A stretch of 64,000 nucleotides of DNA from Candidatus Zipacnadia bacterium (GCA_029820565.1 JALGUR010000002.1:1-64000); one strand, 5' to 3'; positions 15,676 through 24,803 are shown, counted from the stretch's first letter. Made by a program: numbers and translations. The notes: a model not told the origin generated them from the sequence alone.

Positions 15676-16452
15676 ATGACCCACGATAACTCTTCTCTCC
15701 CCTATCCTGACGGCTGCCGCGGCGCGCTTTCCCTGACTTTTGATGATGGCCTGCTCTCCCAACTGCTGCGGGCGATTCCGATGCTGCATAAACACGACTT
15801 GCGGGGGACGTTTTATCTGTGTCCTTCGGGACCCGACTGGGAAGAGCGCCTGGCGCCGTGGCGGGAAGTGGCCGCCGCCGGTCATGAACTGGGCAATCAC
15901 ACTACCAGGCACATCTGTTCCCGTGTTCTGCGGGATAATCTTGAAATCCCCAGCCTGGAGGACTGCACTCTACAGGAGATGGAAGAAGACATCGCTCTGG
16001 CCGCACAGCGCATTCGTCAGTTAGCGCCCCAGCAGGCGGACACCTCTTTTGCCTACCCGTGCTATTTCACCCATATCGGCGAAGGCGCCGGGCGGCAAAG
16101 TTACGTCCCCATTGTCGCCAAGTACCACATCGCTGGCCGCGCCGGTCTGTCGGAGTTGGCTAATCATCCCCTTACCGCCGTCCTGTCTTTTCTTTCCTCG
16201 TGGCACGTTGAGCGAGTCTGGGGGCCGACATTAGTGGGTCTGGCCGAGCGCTGCGCGACGGAGGGCAAGTGGGGAATTTTCACTTTTCACGGCATAGACG
16301 AAGGCGGCCTGTCGATAAATAAGTACGATCTGGCGGAGTTATGCCGCCACCTGCAACTCCATTCTGACCGTATCTGGGTAGCGCCCGTGGCCGCGGTAGC
16401 CCGGGCCATCTTAGACTGGCGGCAGGGTGAGCAAATACCCAACAACCCGTAG
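15676..16452 (+). CDS. Polysaccharide deacetylase (NodB/CE4-like)
   Basis: 258-residue carbohydrate esterase family 4 protein, metal-dependent removal of N- or O-acetyl groups from glycans. NodB motifs: LTFDDG with D23/D24 (base and metal ligand), and GNHTTRH with H75 and H79 as metal ligands. No signal peptide is visible, so it may act in the cytoplasm on small substrates. ATG 15676 has AAGGTG five bases upstream; the frame opens earlier at a TTG. It stands shortly after tRNA-Ala and before an aminotransferase and a sialidase, consistent with amino-sugar or sialic-acid metabolism. Substrate unknown. Confidence 0.85.
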   Translation: MTHDNSSLPYPDGCRGALSLTFDDGLLSQLLRAIPMLHKHDLRGTFYLCPSGPDWEERLAPWREVAAAGHELGNHTTRHICSRVLRDNLEIPSLEDCTLQEMEEDIALAAQRIRQLAPQQADTSFAYPCYFTHIGEGAGRQSYVPIVAKYHIAGRAGLSELANHPLTAVLSFLSSWHVERVWGPTLVGLAERCATEGKWGIFTFHGIDEGGLSINKYDLAELCRHLQLHSDRIWVAPVAAVARAILDWRQGEQIPNNP

Positions 16453-16529
16453 GGGCAGTATCCCTGCCCTGACCGCGGTCAGGTTAGCAATGACTCTTTC
16501 TCGCGTAGGCGAGGTTCTCCAACCTCGCC
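16451..16529. repeat. Two short intergenic palindromes
   Basis: AGGGGCAG-TATC-CCTGCCCT near 16452-16471 and a perfect GGCGAGGTT-CTCC-AACCTCGCC at 16508-16529. They fill the gap between the deacetylase and aminotransferase genes and resemble the other dispersed palindromes. Confidence 0.5.
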
Positions 16530-16571
16530 GCATATATCGCGCCGGCGACTTAACTCAGGAGGAAATCACAA

Positions 16572-17789
16572 ATGGCACAATTAGCCATCAAAGGTGGCAA
16601 GCCGCTGTTGGGAGGCAGTACTATTGGTCAGTCCTGGCCTATCTATGACGACAGCGACCGCCAGGCGTTAATCCGAGCGTTGGAGAGCGGCAAATGGTGC
16701 TCGGTGTGGCACAAGCGGCAAGCCGACTCAGAGGTGGGCAAATTCGAGATTGCCTTTGCCCAGTATCAGGGAAGTGAGTATGGGTGCGCCGTTACTAATG
16801 GCACCACGGCCATTGAGATTGCCCTGCGCGCCGGCGGCATCCAGCCCGGCGATGAGGTCATTGTCCCCGCGCCCAGTTTCATCGCTACCGCTATGGCCGT
16901 CTCCTATGTAGTCGCTATACCGGTGTTTGTTGATGTTGACCCCGAGACCTACACGCTCTCCCCCGAGTCCGCCGAAAGCGCCATTACTGACTGGACGCGA
17001 GCCATCATTCCCGTGCACTTAGGCGGCTATCCAGCGGATATGGAGGCAATCTGCCGCGTAGCCAACAGGCACGATCTTCTGGTTATTGAGGATTGTGCTC
17101 ACGTCCACGGGACTATATGGGATGGCCACAAGTTTCCGGTCGCTGATATGGGCACGTTTAGTTTCCAGGCGGGCAAGACCCTAACAGCCGGTGAAGGTGG
17201 GATGGTGCTCACCAACAGTCGCGAGTTAGCGGCCAAAATCCACAGCCTCAGCACCCACGGCCGCCTGGAGGGCCATCCTTTCTATGAGCATCATCTGGTC
17301 GGCACCAACCTGCGGATGAGCGAGTTTCAGGGCGCGGTGCTATTGTCTCAGTTTGCCCGCTTTGACGAACAGATCAAACACCGTGATGCTAACGCCCTTT
17401 ACCTATCCGAAGCGCTACAGCAGATCCCCGGCGTGCGGGCTATGGAGCGCGACGAGCGGCTAACTCAGTGGGGATTTTATTACTGGACCTTCAAGTTCCT
17501 GCCCGAAGTCTGGGAGGGAATTACCCGGGATCAATTCCTGGCAGCGGCTAAGGCGGAAGGTCTGCCCATCGGCTCAGGCGGGCATATTGACCCGATGTAT
17601 CTGAATCCCATGTACACCGAGAGCCAGACGCCATACCGCAAACACGACTGCCCCAACTGCGAATACGCTTGGAAGAACGAGGCTCTCAGTTTTCCCCACG
17701 CTACCTTTTTAGGTCCGCAGGAAGATATGGACCTGATTCTCGCGGTCTTCCAGAAGATTTGGGACAACCGGGACGAGCTGAGAAGTTAG
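16572..17789 (+). CDS. DegT/DnrJ/EryC1/StrS aminotransferase
   Basis: 405-residue PLP-dependent enzyme of the sugar aminotransferase family, which transfers an amino group to keto-sugars, usually nucleotide-linked. Visible marks: NGTTAIEIALRA near 76-87, DEVIVPAPSFIATA (94-107), the PLP-binding aspartate in VIEDCAH (D174) and the Schiff-base lysine in FSFQAGKTLTAGEGG (K202). Length is typical. GGAGGAAAT precedes the ATG. The N-terminal LAIKGGKPL is common in Armatimonadota and Planctomycetota members that sit in sugar-degradation loci, so the substrate may be catabolic rather than for antibiotic sugars. Probably co-transcribed with the sialidase. Confidence 0.9.
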   Translation: MAQLAIKGGKPLLGGSTIGQSWPIYDDSDRQALIRALESGKWCSVWHKRQADSEVGKFEIAFAQYQGSEYGCAVTNGTTAIEIALRAGGIQPGDEVIVPAPSFIATAMAVSYVVAIPVFVDVDPETYTLSPESAESAITDWTRAIIPVHLGGYPADMEAICRVANRHDLLVIEDCAHVHGTIWDGHKFPVADMGTFSFQAGKTLTAGEGGMVLTNSRELAAKIHSLSTHGRLEGHPFYEHHLVGTNLRMSEFQGAVLLSQFARFDEQIKHRDANALYLSEALQQIPGVRAMERDERLTQWGFYYWTFKFLPEVWEGITRDQFLAAAKAEGLPIGSGGHIDPMYLNPMYTESQTPYRKHDCPNCEYAWKNEALSFPHATFLGPQEDMDLILAVFQKIWDNRDELRS

Positions 17790-17846
17790 GGTCGTCACCG
17801 TCAATATTATCTCCCATTTCTGGTAATCCAAGAGGAGGTTGTCACT

Positions 17847-18887
17847 GTGCCTGGCACTACCAACAAGCAACTAAGGCAAACCGACATATTCATAGCCGGC
17901 CAGGACGGCTACCATACCTACCGCATCCCGGCCCTCGTTGTCTCCAAGCGGGGCACAATTCTGGCCTTCTGCGAAGGGCGAAAGTACAGCACGGCCGACG
18001 ACGGTGAGATTGACCTGGTCCTGAAGCGTTCCCTTGACAACGGGACCACCTGGCAGGAGATGCAACTTATCTGGCACGATGGCGACAATACCATCGGCAA
18101 TCCCTGCCCAGTAGTTGACCAGGATACCGGCACCATTTGGCTGCCTTTCTGCCGCAACAACGACCGGGTATTCGTGACCAATAGTACCGACGATGGCGTT
18201 AGTTGGGCCACGCCGGTTGAGATAACCGAGGATGTCAAACTGCCGTCGTGGGGCTGGTATGCCACCGGTCCCGGTCACGGCATTCAGCTCAGCACTGGCC
18301 GCTTGCTCATTCTTTGTAACCACGGCCCAGAGGATATATGGGATTCGCGAGACGATCAACATTCGCATGTAATCTACAGTGACGACCACGGTCTCAGTTG
18401 GAAGCTCGGGGGAGTACTCGCCGAGCTGACAGATGAATGCGAGGCGGTGGAGACTTCCGATGGCCGGGTATACCTGAACATGCGGGGCCACACGGAGAAG
18501 AGATGTCGCGCCTATGCCTGGACCGAGGATGGGGGCGAGACGTGGTCAGAAGTTAAATGGGATGAGACACTTATAGAGCCGGTCTGCCAGGGTAGTGTCG
18601 TTCGCTTTACTGACACCCAGCGGCACGATAAGAACCGAGTGTTGTTTGCCAATCCTGCCAGTACTGAGCGCCAAAGCCTAACCATCCGCCTCAGTTACGA
18701 TGAATGCGGCACTTGGGCCGCCGGCAAGGTACTTTACAGTGGGCCGACCGCGTATTCCGACCTGTGTATTGCTCCTGATATGACGATCTGCTGCTTGTAT
18801 GAGCGGGGCGAACAGCACCCGTACGAAAAAATCACCTTTGCCCGCTTCACCTTGGAATGGCTTACCGACGGCGCCGATTGCTTGTAA
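17847..18887 (+). CDS. Sialidase-like BNR/Asp-box hydrolase (GH33 type)
   Basis: 346-residue six-bladed propeller of the exo-sialidase superfamily. It has the family's YRIPAL motif (arginine of the RIP motif, R26) and four Asp boxes: SLDNGTTW (62-69), STDDGVSW (113-120), SDDHGLSW (178-185) and TEDGGETW (226-233). An arginine triad and Tyr/Glu pair are expected but cannot be assigned with certainty by eye. No signal peptide is visible, suggesting a cytoplasmic enzyme. The start is GTG at 17847, with AGAGGAGGT seven bases upstream. It probably cleaves sialic acid or a related sugar; the neighbouring NagB-like protein supports amino-sugar use. Confidence 0.85.
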   Translation: MPGTTNKQLRQTDIFIAGQDGYHTYRIPALVVSKRGTILAFCEGRKYSTADDGEIDLVLKRSLDNGTTWQEMQLIWHDGDNTIGNPCPVVDQDTGTIWLPFCRNNDRVFVTNSTDDGVSWATPVEITEDVKLPSWGWYATGPGHGIQLSTGRLLILCNHGPEDIWDSRDDQHSHVIYSDDHGLSWKLGGVLAELTDECEAVETSDGRVYLNMRGHTEKRCRAYAWTEDGGETWSEVKWDETLIEPVCQGSVVRFTDTQRHDKNRVLFANPASTERQSLTIRLSYDECGTWAAGKVLYSGPTAYSDLCIAPDMTICCLYERGEQHPYEKITFARFTLEWLTDGADCL

Positions 18888-18904
18888 CAATGCGGTCAAC
18901 CGTG

Positions 18905-19050
18905 GCCGCGTGCCGCCTCGCTGCCCTTGTCTGTTGTCATCTGCCGTTGTCCACCGTCGTCGGCCGTTATCTGCCGTTATCTGTTGTTGTCCGCCGTTAT
19001 CTGTCGTTGTCTGCCGTTCCCGTCCCCCGTCTCCAGTTCCCCGTTCCCAG
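18905..19050. repeat. Degenerate short-tandem repeat array
   Basis: Units CCGTTATCTG, TTGTCTG, CCGTTGTC, CCCGTCC and CCAGTTCC follow one another between the convergent sialidase and NagB-like genes. Same style as the arrays at 8370 and 15300. It abuts the NagB-like stop codon. Confidence 0.7.
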
Positions 19051-19052
19051 GC

Positions 19053-19973
19053 TCATGCCATTTCTATTTCCACGTTATCGGCCACCCCGCCGAGCATAGT
19101 GTAGTCGGTACGCGCCTCTTGGAGTATGGAGCCGGGGACGAACTTATTCACCGGCCCGTGCGCCGCCAGCCGAGCGATAAACCGTTGCCAGCACATATGC
19201 GTGTATGGCCCACACATCCCGTCCAGCCAAAAACTGCGGTGCTTGGCGCCCAGGATGTCCGCCGGCGCGATGGTGGCGGCCTTGGGCGGCACCCACGACC
19301 AATCGCCGCCGAACGAGTGCAGGGCATTCTGCATAATGGTCATCGGGGTCAACTCTACAATCTGCGCGGTCGCCTGCTTGTATTCCTCCAGGGTATCGTA
19401 GTTATTGCCCAGATGCGATTCCCAGAAAGCGATATGCCCGCACCAGCCTATGCCGCCATAGCAGCAGTCGGCCCCGCCGGTCTCGGCAATCATCGCCGAG
19501 TAATCGTTGATGTTGTCGCTGTTGGGGAAGTGAATGTTTTCGTCGCGGGGCCGCAGGTCTTCGTCAATTCGGTCAAAGCAGTTCTCCCACATCGCTGTGG
19601 CAAACGACCCTTCCCAGTCCGCCGGCGCGGTCTGCCCGTTTTCATCGGCATACTCGTCCATGTTGAAGGTAATCAGGTGCTTGCAGTCAATGCGCAGGCG
19701 GTTGATGATACCGGCGGCGATTTCATACTGGGGCACCGGCCCCACCGGCAGTATCAACACGCACTTGCGCCCTTCCTCGGCCGCCTTGGTTATGCGGTCC
19801 ACGATGTCCAGGGCAAATTGCGCGTAGAACACAGTCGCCTCGTCAATGACGCGAATCTGAAAATCGGGGTTGGGGTGGTCGCAGATTTCCTCGCGAGTTA
19901 TCTTCCTTACCCGCGCACAGGCCTCGGGGTCCTGAAAGTCAATAAACTTAGCCAACGCTGGAGCAAACGCCAT
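19053..19973 (-). CDS. Glucosamine-6-phosphate isomerase-like protein (NagB family)
   Basis: 306 residues. NagB converts glucosamine-6-phosphate to fructose-6-phosphate and ammonia. Seen: LPVGPVPQYEIAA (phosphate-loop region), ITFNMDEY with the catalytic-base aspartate D106, and YGGIGWCGHIAFWE with H180 and E185. The classical motif is GGIGxDGHIAFNE; here the ring-opening aspartate is C178 and the Asn is Trp, so the reaction may differ or another sugar may be used. It is longer than E. coli NagB (266). GGAGGA lies seven bases before ATG 19973. It is convergent with the sialidase and divergent from nothing on its own strand upstream but the CarboxypepD protein. Confidence 0.8.
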   Translation of the reverse strand: MAFAPALAKFIDFQDPEACARVRKITREEICDHPNPDFQIRVIDEATVFYAQFALDIVDRITKAAEEGRKCVLILPVGPVPQYEIAAGIINRLRIDCKHLITFNMDEYADENGQTAPADWEGSFATAMWENCFDRIDEDLRPRDENIHFPNSDNINDYSAMIAETGGADCCYGGIGWCGHIAFWESHLGNNYDTLEEYKQATAQIVELTPMTIMQNALHSFGGDWSWVPPKAATIAPADILGAKHRSFWLDGMCGPYTHMCWQRFIARLAAHGPVNKFVPGSILQEARTDYTMLGGVADNVEIEMA

Positions 19974-20055
19974 GTGCTTATTCCTCCTTCATCTAAGTAG
20001 CAATCCCACAGTATCCCTACATTTCTTCCCCACGCCGCATACTCCTCCCCCTGTC

Positions 20056-22371
20056 TTATTCCTTCAGCACGGTCTCACCCAGATCAATCTCCGTTCCCGA
20101 TTCGGCAGTGAAGAAGGTGAGAGTGTGAGCAGATGTCGCGCTTGGCCCAGAGACGAGGCTCTGGACTTGGTAACTAGCTCCCGCGATCAGGCCTTCGATG
20201 CGCCAAGTGCCCGCCTCGTCCGTATCAATCCACCATTGGAAGCCCTCCTCTTTCAAGCGCCGAAGTAACTGGCCCTCCCGTGCCCCACTCGTGGAGACCA
20301 ACACACGGGCGTTCCTTACTGGGGAGCCCTGCTGGTCTACGACGCGACCCGTGGCGCTGCCCAATGGCTTCAAAATGAGATTGGCGCGGAAGCCCCAATC
20401 GGGATCGATTTCCACGGCGGCGAAAAGCGGCTCAGTGGGATGGGCCGCCAGGACCTGCACCTTCCCGGCCAACTTTAGACGAGTCAATTCGAAATAGCCC
20501 GCCTCGTCTGCGGAGACGGGGTCTCTGTGATGGGCGCCAGCGGCAAAGATGAGGGCCCCCGGGACGGCCCGTTGCTGGCCGTCACCGACCCAGCCCCGCA
20601 CGCTACGGCCCGCCAGGTCGAACTGAAGGGGCAGCAATTCGCGTACTTCACCGGGAGTCAGAGTAATGTTCTGCGTCGCGGTGAAGCCGCCGCGGACAAT
20701 AAACCAGGACTGCTGACCCAAGACCCGCAGCAAGAGTCGTCTGCCAGGTGGGAGAGGGCCGATACGAAGAAGGCCTCCTTCGTCAGTGCGGGTCTCGTCG
20801 AGAAAAAGGCTCTGGCCGACGCCGTACGTAATGGTTATGGACACAGCGAGATCCGCCATGGGTTCCTCATCGGCGTCAATGACGGGCACCGTCACATAGG
20901 CTGCCTGGGCGAGGCGAATGTTGATAGGCTCGTCTGCACTCTCCACGAAAGCAATGCCGACGAGGTCCCGGCCCAAATCTTGCGCCATGACGATCCAAGG
21001 GGGGTAATAGCGGGCATGTGACTGCGTGTCCAACTCAAACTTTCCCTCGGCATCGGTCTGGGGTTCGAGGAAATTGTCCGGCAGGCGGCCGTAGTTGGTC
21101 ACATCAACATTCACTCCCGCCGCCGACTGGCCGTCGGGCAACAATACTTGCCCACGCAGCTTCGGTGCCGCATGCAGAACGAAATCTACCCCGCTAATCG
21201 TTTCGCCTTCGACAACCTCTACCCACTGTTCTCTGGGCTGGATCAGCATTGGTGGGTAGCCCTCGGTACCCCAACAGTTGATCTTGCTCCTACCGGGCGG
21301 CAGGCGGAACTCGTAGTTACCGGCCTCATCGCTCTCCGCACGCTGGGACACGCTCCCAGTCAGCGGGCGGGCTGGTCCGTAAGCGGCCAGCTTGGCCCCG
21401 GCGATGGGCCGGCCGGTCCCGGCCTCCAGAATCTTGCCCGTAACCACGCCACCAGGCGTGAACTCAAAGTCCGCGCCGGTGAAGTGATCCCCCGCTTTAA
21501 CTGTGACCCCCGCGGCCGCAGGGGCAGTCAAGCCCTCGGGTGGCCTCTCTGCCATTATGTCGTAGATCCCCGGGCTAAGGTGGTCGAGTATGTAGCTGCC
21601 ATCTTCCTTCGTAATCACATCTGGACAGTAGGCATTAGACACCCGATTGATAGACAGAATGTAAATGCCAGCCAGCGCTCGGCCCTGGTAACCTGCACGT
21701 CCCGAGATGCTGGCGCCCGGCTGCAGAACCAGCGTGACATCCTTCTTGCCTGCCGGCAGGGCCGGCTTATCAGGTGACCAGCGCTCCGGGATCTGAAGTC
21801 TGGCTTTGCCGTCAGCGAGAGCCGCGAGTTGGACCTCGCTCTCCGTGGGCAATCCGGCGATTCGAAAGCGGCCGTTTTCGTCGGTCGTGTCCGAAATCAC
21901 CAGTTCGTTACGCAGCACCAGGAAACGCCGACGCGCTTCGCTGGTGTCCGGGCGCCAAATGCGGGCAACCCACACCGTGGCGCCCGGGATCGGCTGACCG
22001 TCGGGATCGGTTACCCTCCCCGCGCAGCTCGCGGCTTCGGCTCCCAGTCTTAGCGTGGCCCTTTCACCATCCTTCAGCCACGCCCAATCGGTGGCCAGTC
22101 CCTCCTTGAGCGCTATGACCAAGATGATGGAAGTCTGGGCATACGTCTCGGCGGTACAGGTGAACGTGCCGTTCGCCTCCACGGTCAGTGGCACCAATTC
22201 CGTCTTCGCGTCAGGTGTCCCGTACAGGGCTACGACCTGACTATCCGTTGCCGGCTGCCCGTCCGGGCCGAGGACCTGCCCGCTGACGGTCACCTCCTCA
22301 GCAACAGTCGGCCCAGCCGTCCAGAGGCAAAACAGGAATATCAACATGCATCCTGCGTAACACTTGGACAT
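20056..22371 (-). CDS. Secreted protein with repeated CarboxypepD_reg-like domains
   Basis: 771 residues: signal peptide (MSKCYAGCMLIFLFCLWTAG, cleavage near TVAEE) followed by a chain of beta-sandwich modules recognisable by repeating patterns such as VSGQVLGPDGQPATDSQV, CAGRVTDPDGQPIPGATV, VTGKILEAGTGRPIAGAKL and ATGRVVDQQGSPVRNARV, each about 90-120 residues. This is the carboxypeptidase regulatory-like fold, usually found in cell-surface or secreted proteins; no enzyme domain is visible. ATG 22371 is chosen because AAGGGAG precedes it and the signal peptide begins there. Divergent from the Gfo/Idh gene. Function unknown; adhesion or scaffolding is inference. Confidence 0.8.
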   Translation of the reverse strand: MSKCYAGCMLIFLFCLWTAGPTVAEEVTVSGQVLGPDGQPATDSQVVALYGTPDAKTELVPLTVEANGTFTCTAETYAQTSIILVIALKEGLATDWAWLKDGERATLRLGAEAASCAGRVTDPDGQPIPGATVWVARIWRPDTSEARRRFLVLRNELVISDTTDENGRFRIAGLPTESEVQLAALADGKARLQIPERWSPDKPALPAGKKDVTLVLQPGASISGRAGYQGRALAGIYILSINRVSNAYCPDVITKEDGSYILDHLSPGIYDIMAERPPEGLTAPAAAGVTVKAGDHFTGADFEFTPGGVVTGKILEAGTGRPIAGAKLAAYGPARPLTGSVSQRAESDEAGNYEFRLPPGRSKINCWGTEGYPPMLIQPREQWVEVVEGETISGVDFVLHAAPKLRGQVLLPDGQSAAGVNVDVTNYGRLPDNFLEPQTDAEGKFELDTQSHARYYPPWIVMAQDLGRDLVGIAFVESADEPINIRLAQAAYVTVPVIDADEEPMADLAVSITITYGVGQSLFLDETRTDEGGLLRIGPLPPGRRLLLRVLGQQSWFIVRGGFTATQNITLTPGEVRELLPLQFDLAGRSVRGWVGDGQQRAVPGALIFAAGAHHRDPVSADEAGYFELTRLKLAGKVQVLAAHPTEPLFAAVEIDPDWGFRANLILKPLGSATGRVVDQQGSPVRNARVLVSTSGAREGQLLRRLKEEGFQWWIDTDEAGTWRIEGLIAGASYQVQSLVSGPSATSAHTLTFFTAESGTEIDLGETVLKE

Positions 22372-22539
22372 TACGCTCACTCCCTTCCCTTCTATGCACC
22401 TGACTATTATCCTTACACTCCATTTCGCCTTCACCACTCCTTTAACCTTCCGCATATCTTCACGTGGAAGGTCACGCCGTGGCCCCTGGCGAAATGCGAC
22501 GGGTCAGATTTCTTAGCAATCAGCAAGAGGAGATGCAGC

Positions 22540-23718
22540 ATGGACAAACTCAGAGTCGCGGTACTTGGATTGGGTCGGGGCAGGGCGCACGTGTACAACT
22601 TCCTGCGCGTAGAGCAGGCCCAGGTGATTGGGGCTTGCGACCGCTTCGCGGCCCGGCGCCAGCGGGGCGAAGAGCTGTTAGGGCCGGTAGGCGGGAAGGT
22701 GGTGCCGGAATTTGACGACCTGCTGGAGATGCAGCCGGACGCGGTCGTGATTGCCAGTAATGCCAAACTGCAGGTTCAGCACGCCTGCCAGGCGATGGAA
22801 GCGGGCTGTCACGTGCTTTCCGAGATACCGGGTGCGTATACCCAAGAGGAGTTGGTTCGCCTGCGGGACACCGTAGAGCGTACCGGCATGACCTATATGC
22901 TGGGCGAGAACTCCTGCTTCTTGGACTTCCTACGCTACTGGCGCAAGTGGATTTTAGAGGGCCGCTTCGGGCCGATTTCTATTGCCGAAGGCGAGTACCT
23001 GCACTATCTGCCGCACACCCTTTACGCGCCGGACGGCTCCCGCGTCACGCCCAGCGAGGCCCGGGCCACGGGCCGCACTGACTGTAAACCTGTCTGGCGA
23101 GCTGACCAACCCCCTATCCAGTATCTCACTCATGACCTCGGCCCGCTGCTGGAAGTATTAGATGATCGGGTGGTCTCCGTCACCTGTCGCAGCGCGCCCT
23201 GGCGGTGCACGGAAGCACCGTTACGTTCTGACGGCCAGATCGCGCTGTTCCACACCGCCCGGGGCCTGCTCATTCAGATTATGGTCACCCTCAACACTCG
23301 CCGGCCCAGCGAACACCGCTACCGACTGTTCGGCACCGAAGGCAGTGCGGAGTGGTTCAGCTACGAGGGGTTCTGTCGTCGGTTCGGCCGCGGTCGTGAG
23401 GAGAAGGAGGGTTGGGAGAGGATTGACATTGGGACTGCCGCGCTTGACGATCTCACCGACGGTCATGGCGGCAGCGACATAAAGGTAGCCCAATACTTCA
23501 CGGAGGCCTTGCTGGCCGATAAACCTTCCCCCATAGACGTCTATCGCGGCATTGAAATCGCCCTGCCGGGGATCATCGCGAACAAGTCGGCGGAGCTGGG
23601 CGGGGCGCAACTGGCCATTCCCGACCTGCGCCGTGAGCCCTTCACCGGCACAACCTTTTGGGAGACTGTCAGCCTGCCTGACGCCGAGCCGCCTGGCCAA
23701 CCATACAAGCCTGAATAG
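22540..23718 (+). CDS. Gfo/Idh/MocA family oxidoreductase
   Basis: 392 residues. N-terminal Rossmann fold (VAVLGLGRGRAHVYNFL, residues 6-22) binds NAD(P); the second domain has DLGPLLEVLDDRVVSV with the histidine preceding it (YLTHDLGP). The usual EKP dyad is EIP (LSEIPGAYT), a form common in sugar-degradation paralogs of Armatimonadota and Planctomycetota and one that lacks the catalytic lysine. GAGGAG precedes the ATG. Divergent from the CarboxypepD gene with a 168-nt gap in which I see no clear promoter. Likely acts on a sugar or sugar acid; substrate not deducible. Confidence 0.88.
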   Translation: MDKLRVAVLGLGRGRAHVYNFLRVEQAQVIGACDRFAARRQRGEELLGPVGGKVVPEFDDLLEMQPDAVVIASNAKLQVQHACQAMEAGCHVLSEIPGAYTQEELVRLRDTVERTGMTYMLGENSCFLDFLRYWRKWILEGRFGPISIAEGEYLHYLPHTLYAPDGSRVTPSEARATGRTDCKPVWRADQPPIQYLTHDLGPLLEVLDDRVVSVTCRSAPWRCTEAPLRSDGQIALFHTARGLLIQIMVTLNTRRPSEHRYRLFGTEGSAEWFSYEGFCRRFGRGREEKEGWERIDIGTAALDDLTDGHGGSDIKVAQYFTEALLADKPSPIDVYRGIEIALPGIIANKSAELGGAQLAIPDLRREPFTGTTFWETVSLPDAEPPGQPYKPE

Positions 23719-23777
23719 TATCTTCAGGGCTGGTTCAGCCCCACCTGCTCGGCTAACCTGCCCCCTCCTGTCAGGGG

Positions 23778-24803
23778 CTACTCCCGCCCGTATATCAGTC
23801 CGACCATGGTCTCACCTACCTGTCGCAGGGCCTGGGGCGAGCAGTATTCGGGGGTGTCGTCCACCGTGTGCCAGACGGGGGGCACGAAGTCAATGATGTC
23901 CACCGCCGGTATGCCGGCGGCGATGAAGGGCAGATGATCGTCAATTATCGCTGTCTGCCGCGCGCGCTGGAAGGCTCCGTGTCCCAACTTCTCCGCGATG
24001 CTCCAGATTTGATCTACCAGTTCCGGGGCAGCTTGAGCCGAATAACCTTCTACCCGCAGGTCAAAGTAGTCATTAGCGCCCAGGTCGGTGCGCACCGGCA
24101 CTCGCGGGTTGGGCTTGGCCACCCCGCCCACCAGGTCCAGGATTATGGCCCGTTCCGGGCGAACCAAATCTGCCGGCCAGTTCTGGACCATGTAGACCGA
24201 CCCCAGGCAGTACCCACCGTAGAGCAGTCCGGAGCCTGATTTGCCCGAGTCCTCAGCGTCGAAGAAAGCCAGATACACCGGATGTGGCGGCGGGGTCTGG
24301 CGGAAGATGCGAGCCAACTCCAGAAGGATCGCCACGCCCGAGGCACCATCATTAGCACCGGGCACCGGCTGACTGCGCAGCGTCGGGTCCGGGTCCTGAT
24401 CCGCTACCGGCCGGGTATCCCAGTGCGCACCCAGAAGAGTGACCGGGCCAGGTGCCGCCGCGGAGAAAACTGCCAGCAGGTTAGTGAACTCATACGGGCC
24501 ATCCAGTCCCGTCTTAGCCGTAAAATGCTGCTGGCGGACCTGCTCAGCGAGGGGCTGAAGAGTGGATATCATCCAGCTTAGTTGCTGCTGATGACCTGGC
24601 GAACCAGGCATACGGGCACCGAAGGCCACCTGGCGTTCCAGGTCAGTGAAGGCGCGCTGTGCCCCGAAGTGCGGCAACTCAGCCGCCGGCACGGTGTTGC
24701 CACCACCACACGACATGCAGCCGGCCAGCAACGCACTGGTGGCCAGCAGTACAAGCGATGTCACCCGCCAGCCCTTTTCCGGCTGGTCTTTATATGACCA
24801 CAA
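23778..24803 (-). CDS. M28 family metallopeptidase lipoprotein (glutaminyl cyclase-like)
   Basis: About 341 residues. Zinc-peptidase motifs: LLGAHWDTRP (His ligand plus Asp), GANDGASGVAILLELAR (bridging Asp) and FFDAEDSG (acidic residues), then DHLPFIAAGIPAVDIIDF with a C-terminal histidine/aspartate region. This is the M28 pattern shared by aminopeptidases and glutaminyl-peptide cyclotransferases; FDAEDSG slightly favours the cyclase-like branch. A lipobox (ALLAGC) means outer or inner membrane anchoring. Start uncertain: TTG 24803 has GGAGG eight bases upstream and gives a charged n-region; GTG 24764 would remove it. Transcribed away from rpmH. Confidence 0.85.
   Translation of the reverse strand: MWSYKDQPEKGWRVTSLVLLATSALLAGCMSCGGGNTVPAAELPHFGAQRAFTDLERQVAFGARMPGSPGHQQQLSWMISTLQPLAEQVRQQHFTAKTGLDGPYEFTNLLAVFSAAAPGPVTLLGAHWDTRPVADQDPDPTLRSQPVPGANDGASGVAILLELARIFRQTPPPHPVYLAFFDAEDSGKSGSGLLYGGYCLGSVYMVQNWPADLVRPERAIILDLVGGVAKPNPRVPVRTDLGANDYFDLRVEGYSAQAAPELVDQIWSIAEKLGHGAFQRARQTAIIDDHLPFIAAGIPAVDIIDFVPPVWHTVDDTPEYCSPQALRQVGETMVGLIYGRE

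Noticed and set aside
18927..20000. 357-codon plus-strand frame
   Set aside because: Antisense to the well-supported NagB-like gene and partly over repeat DNA.
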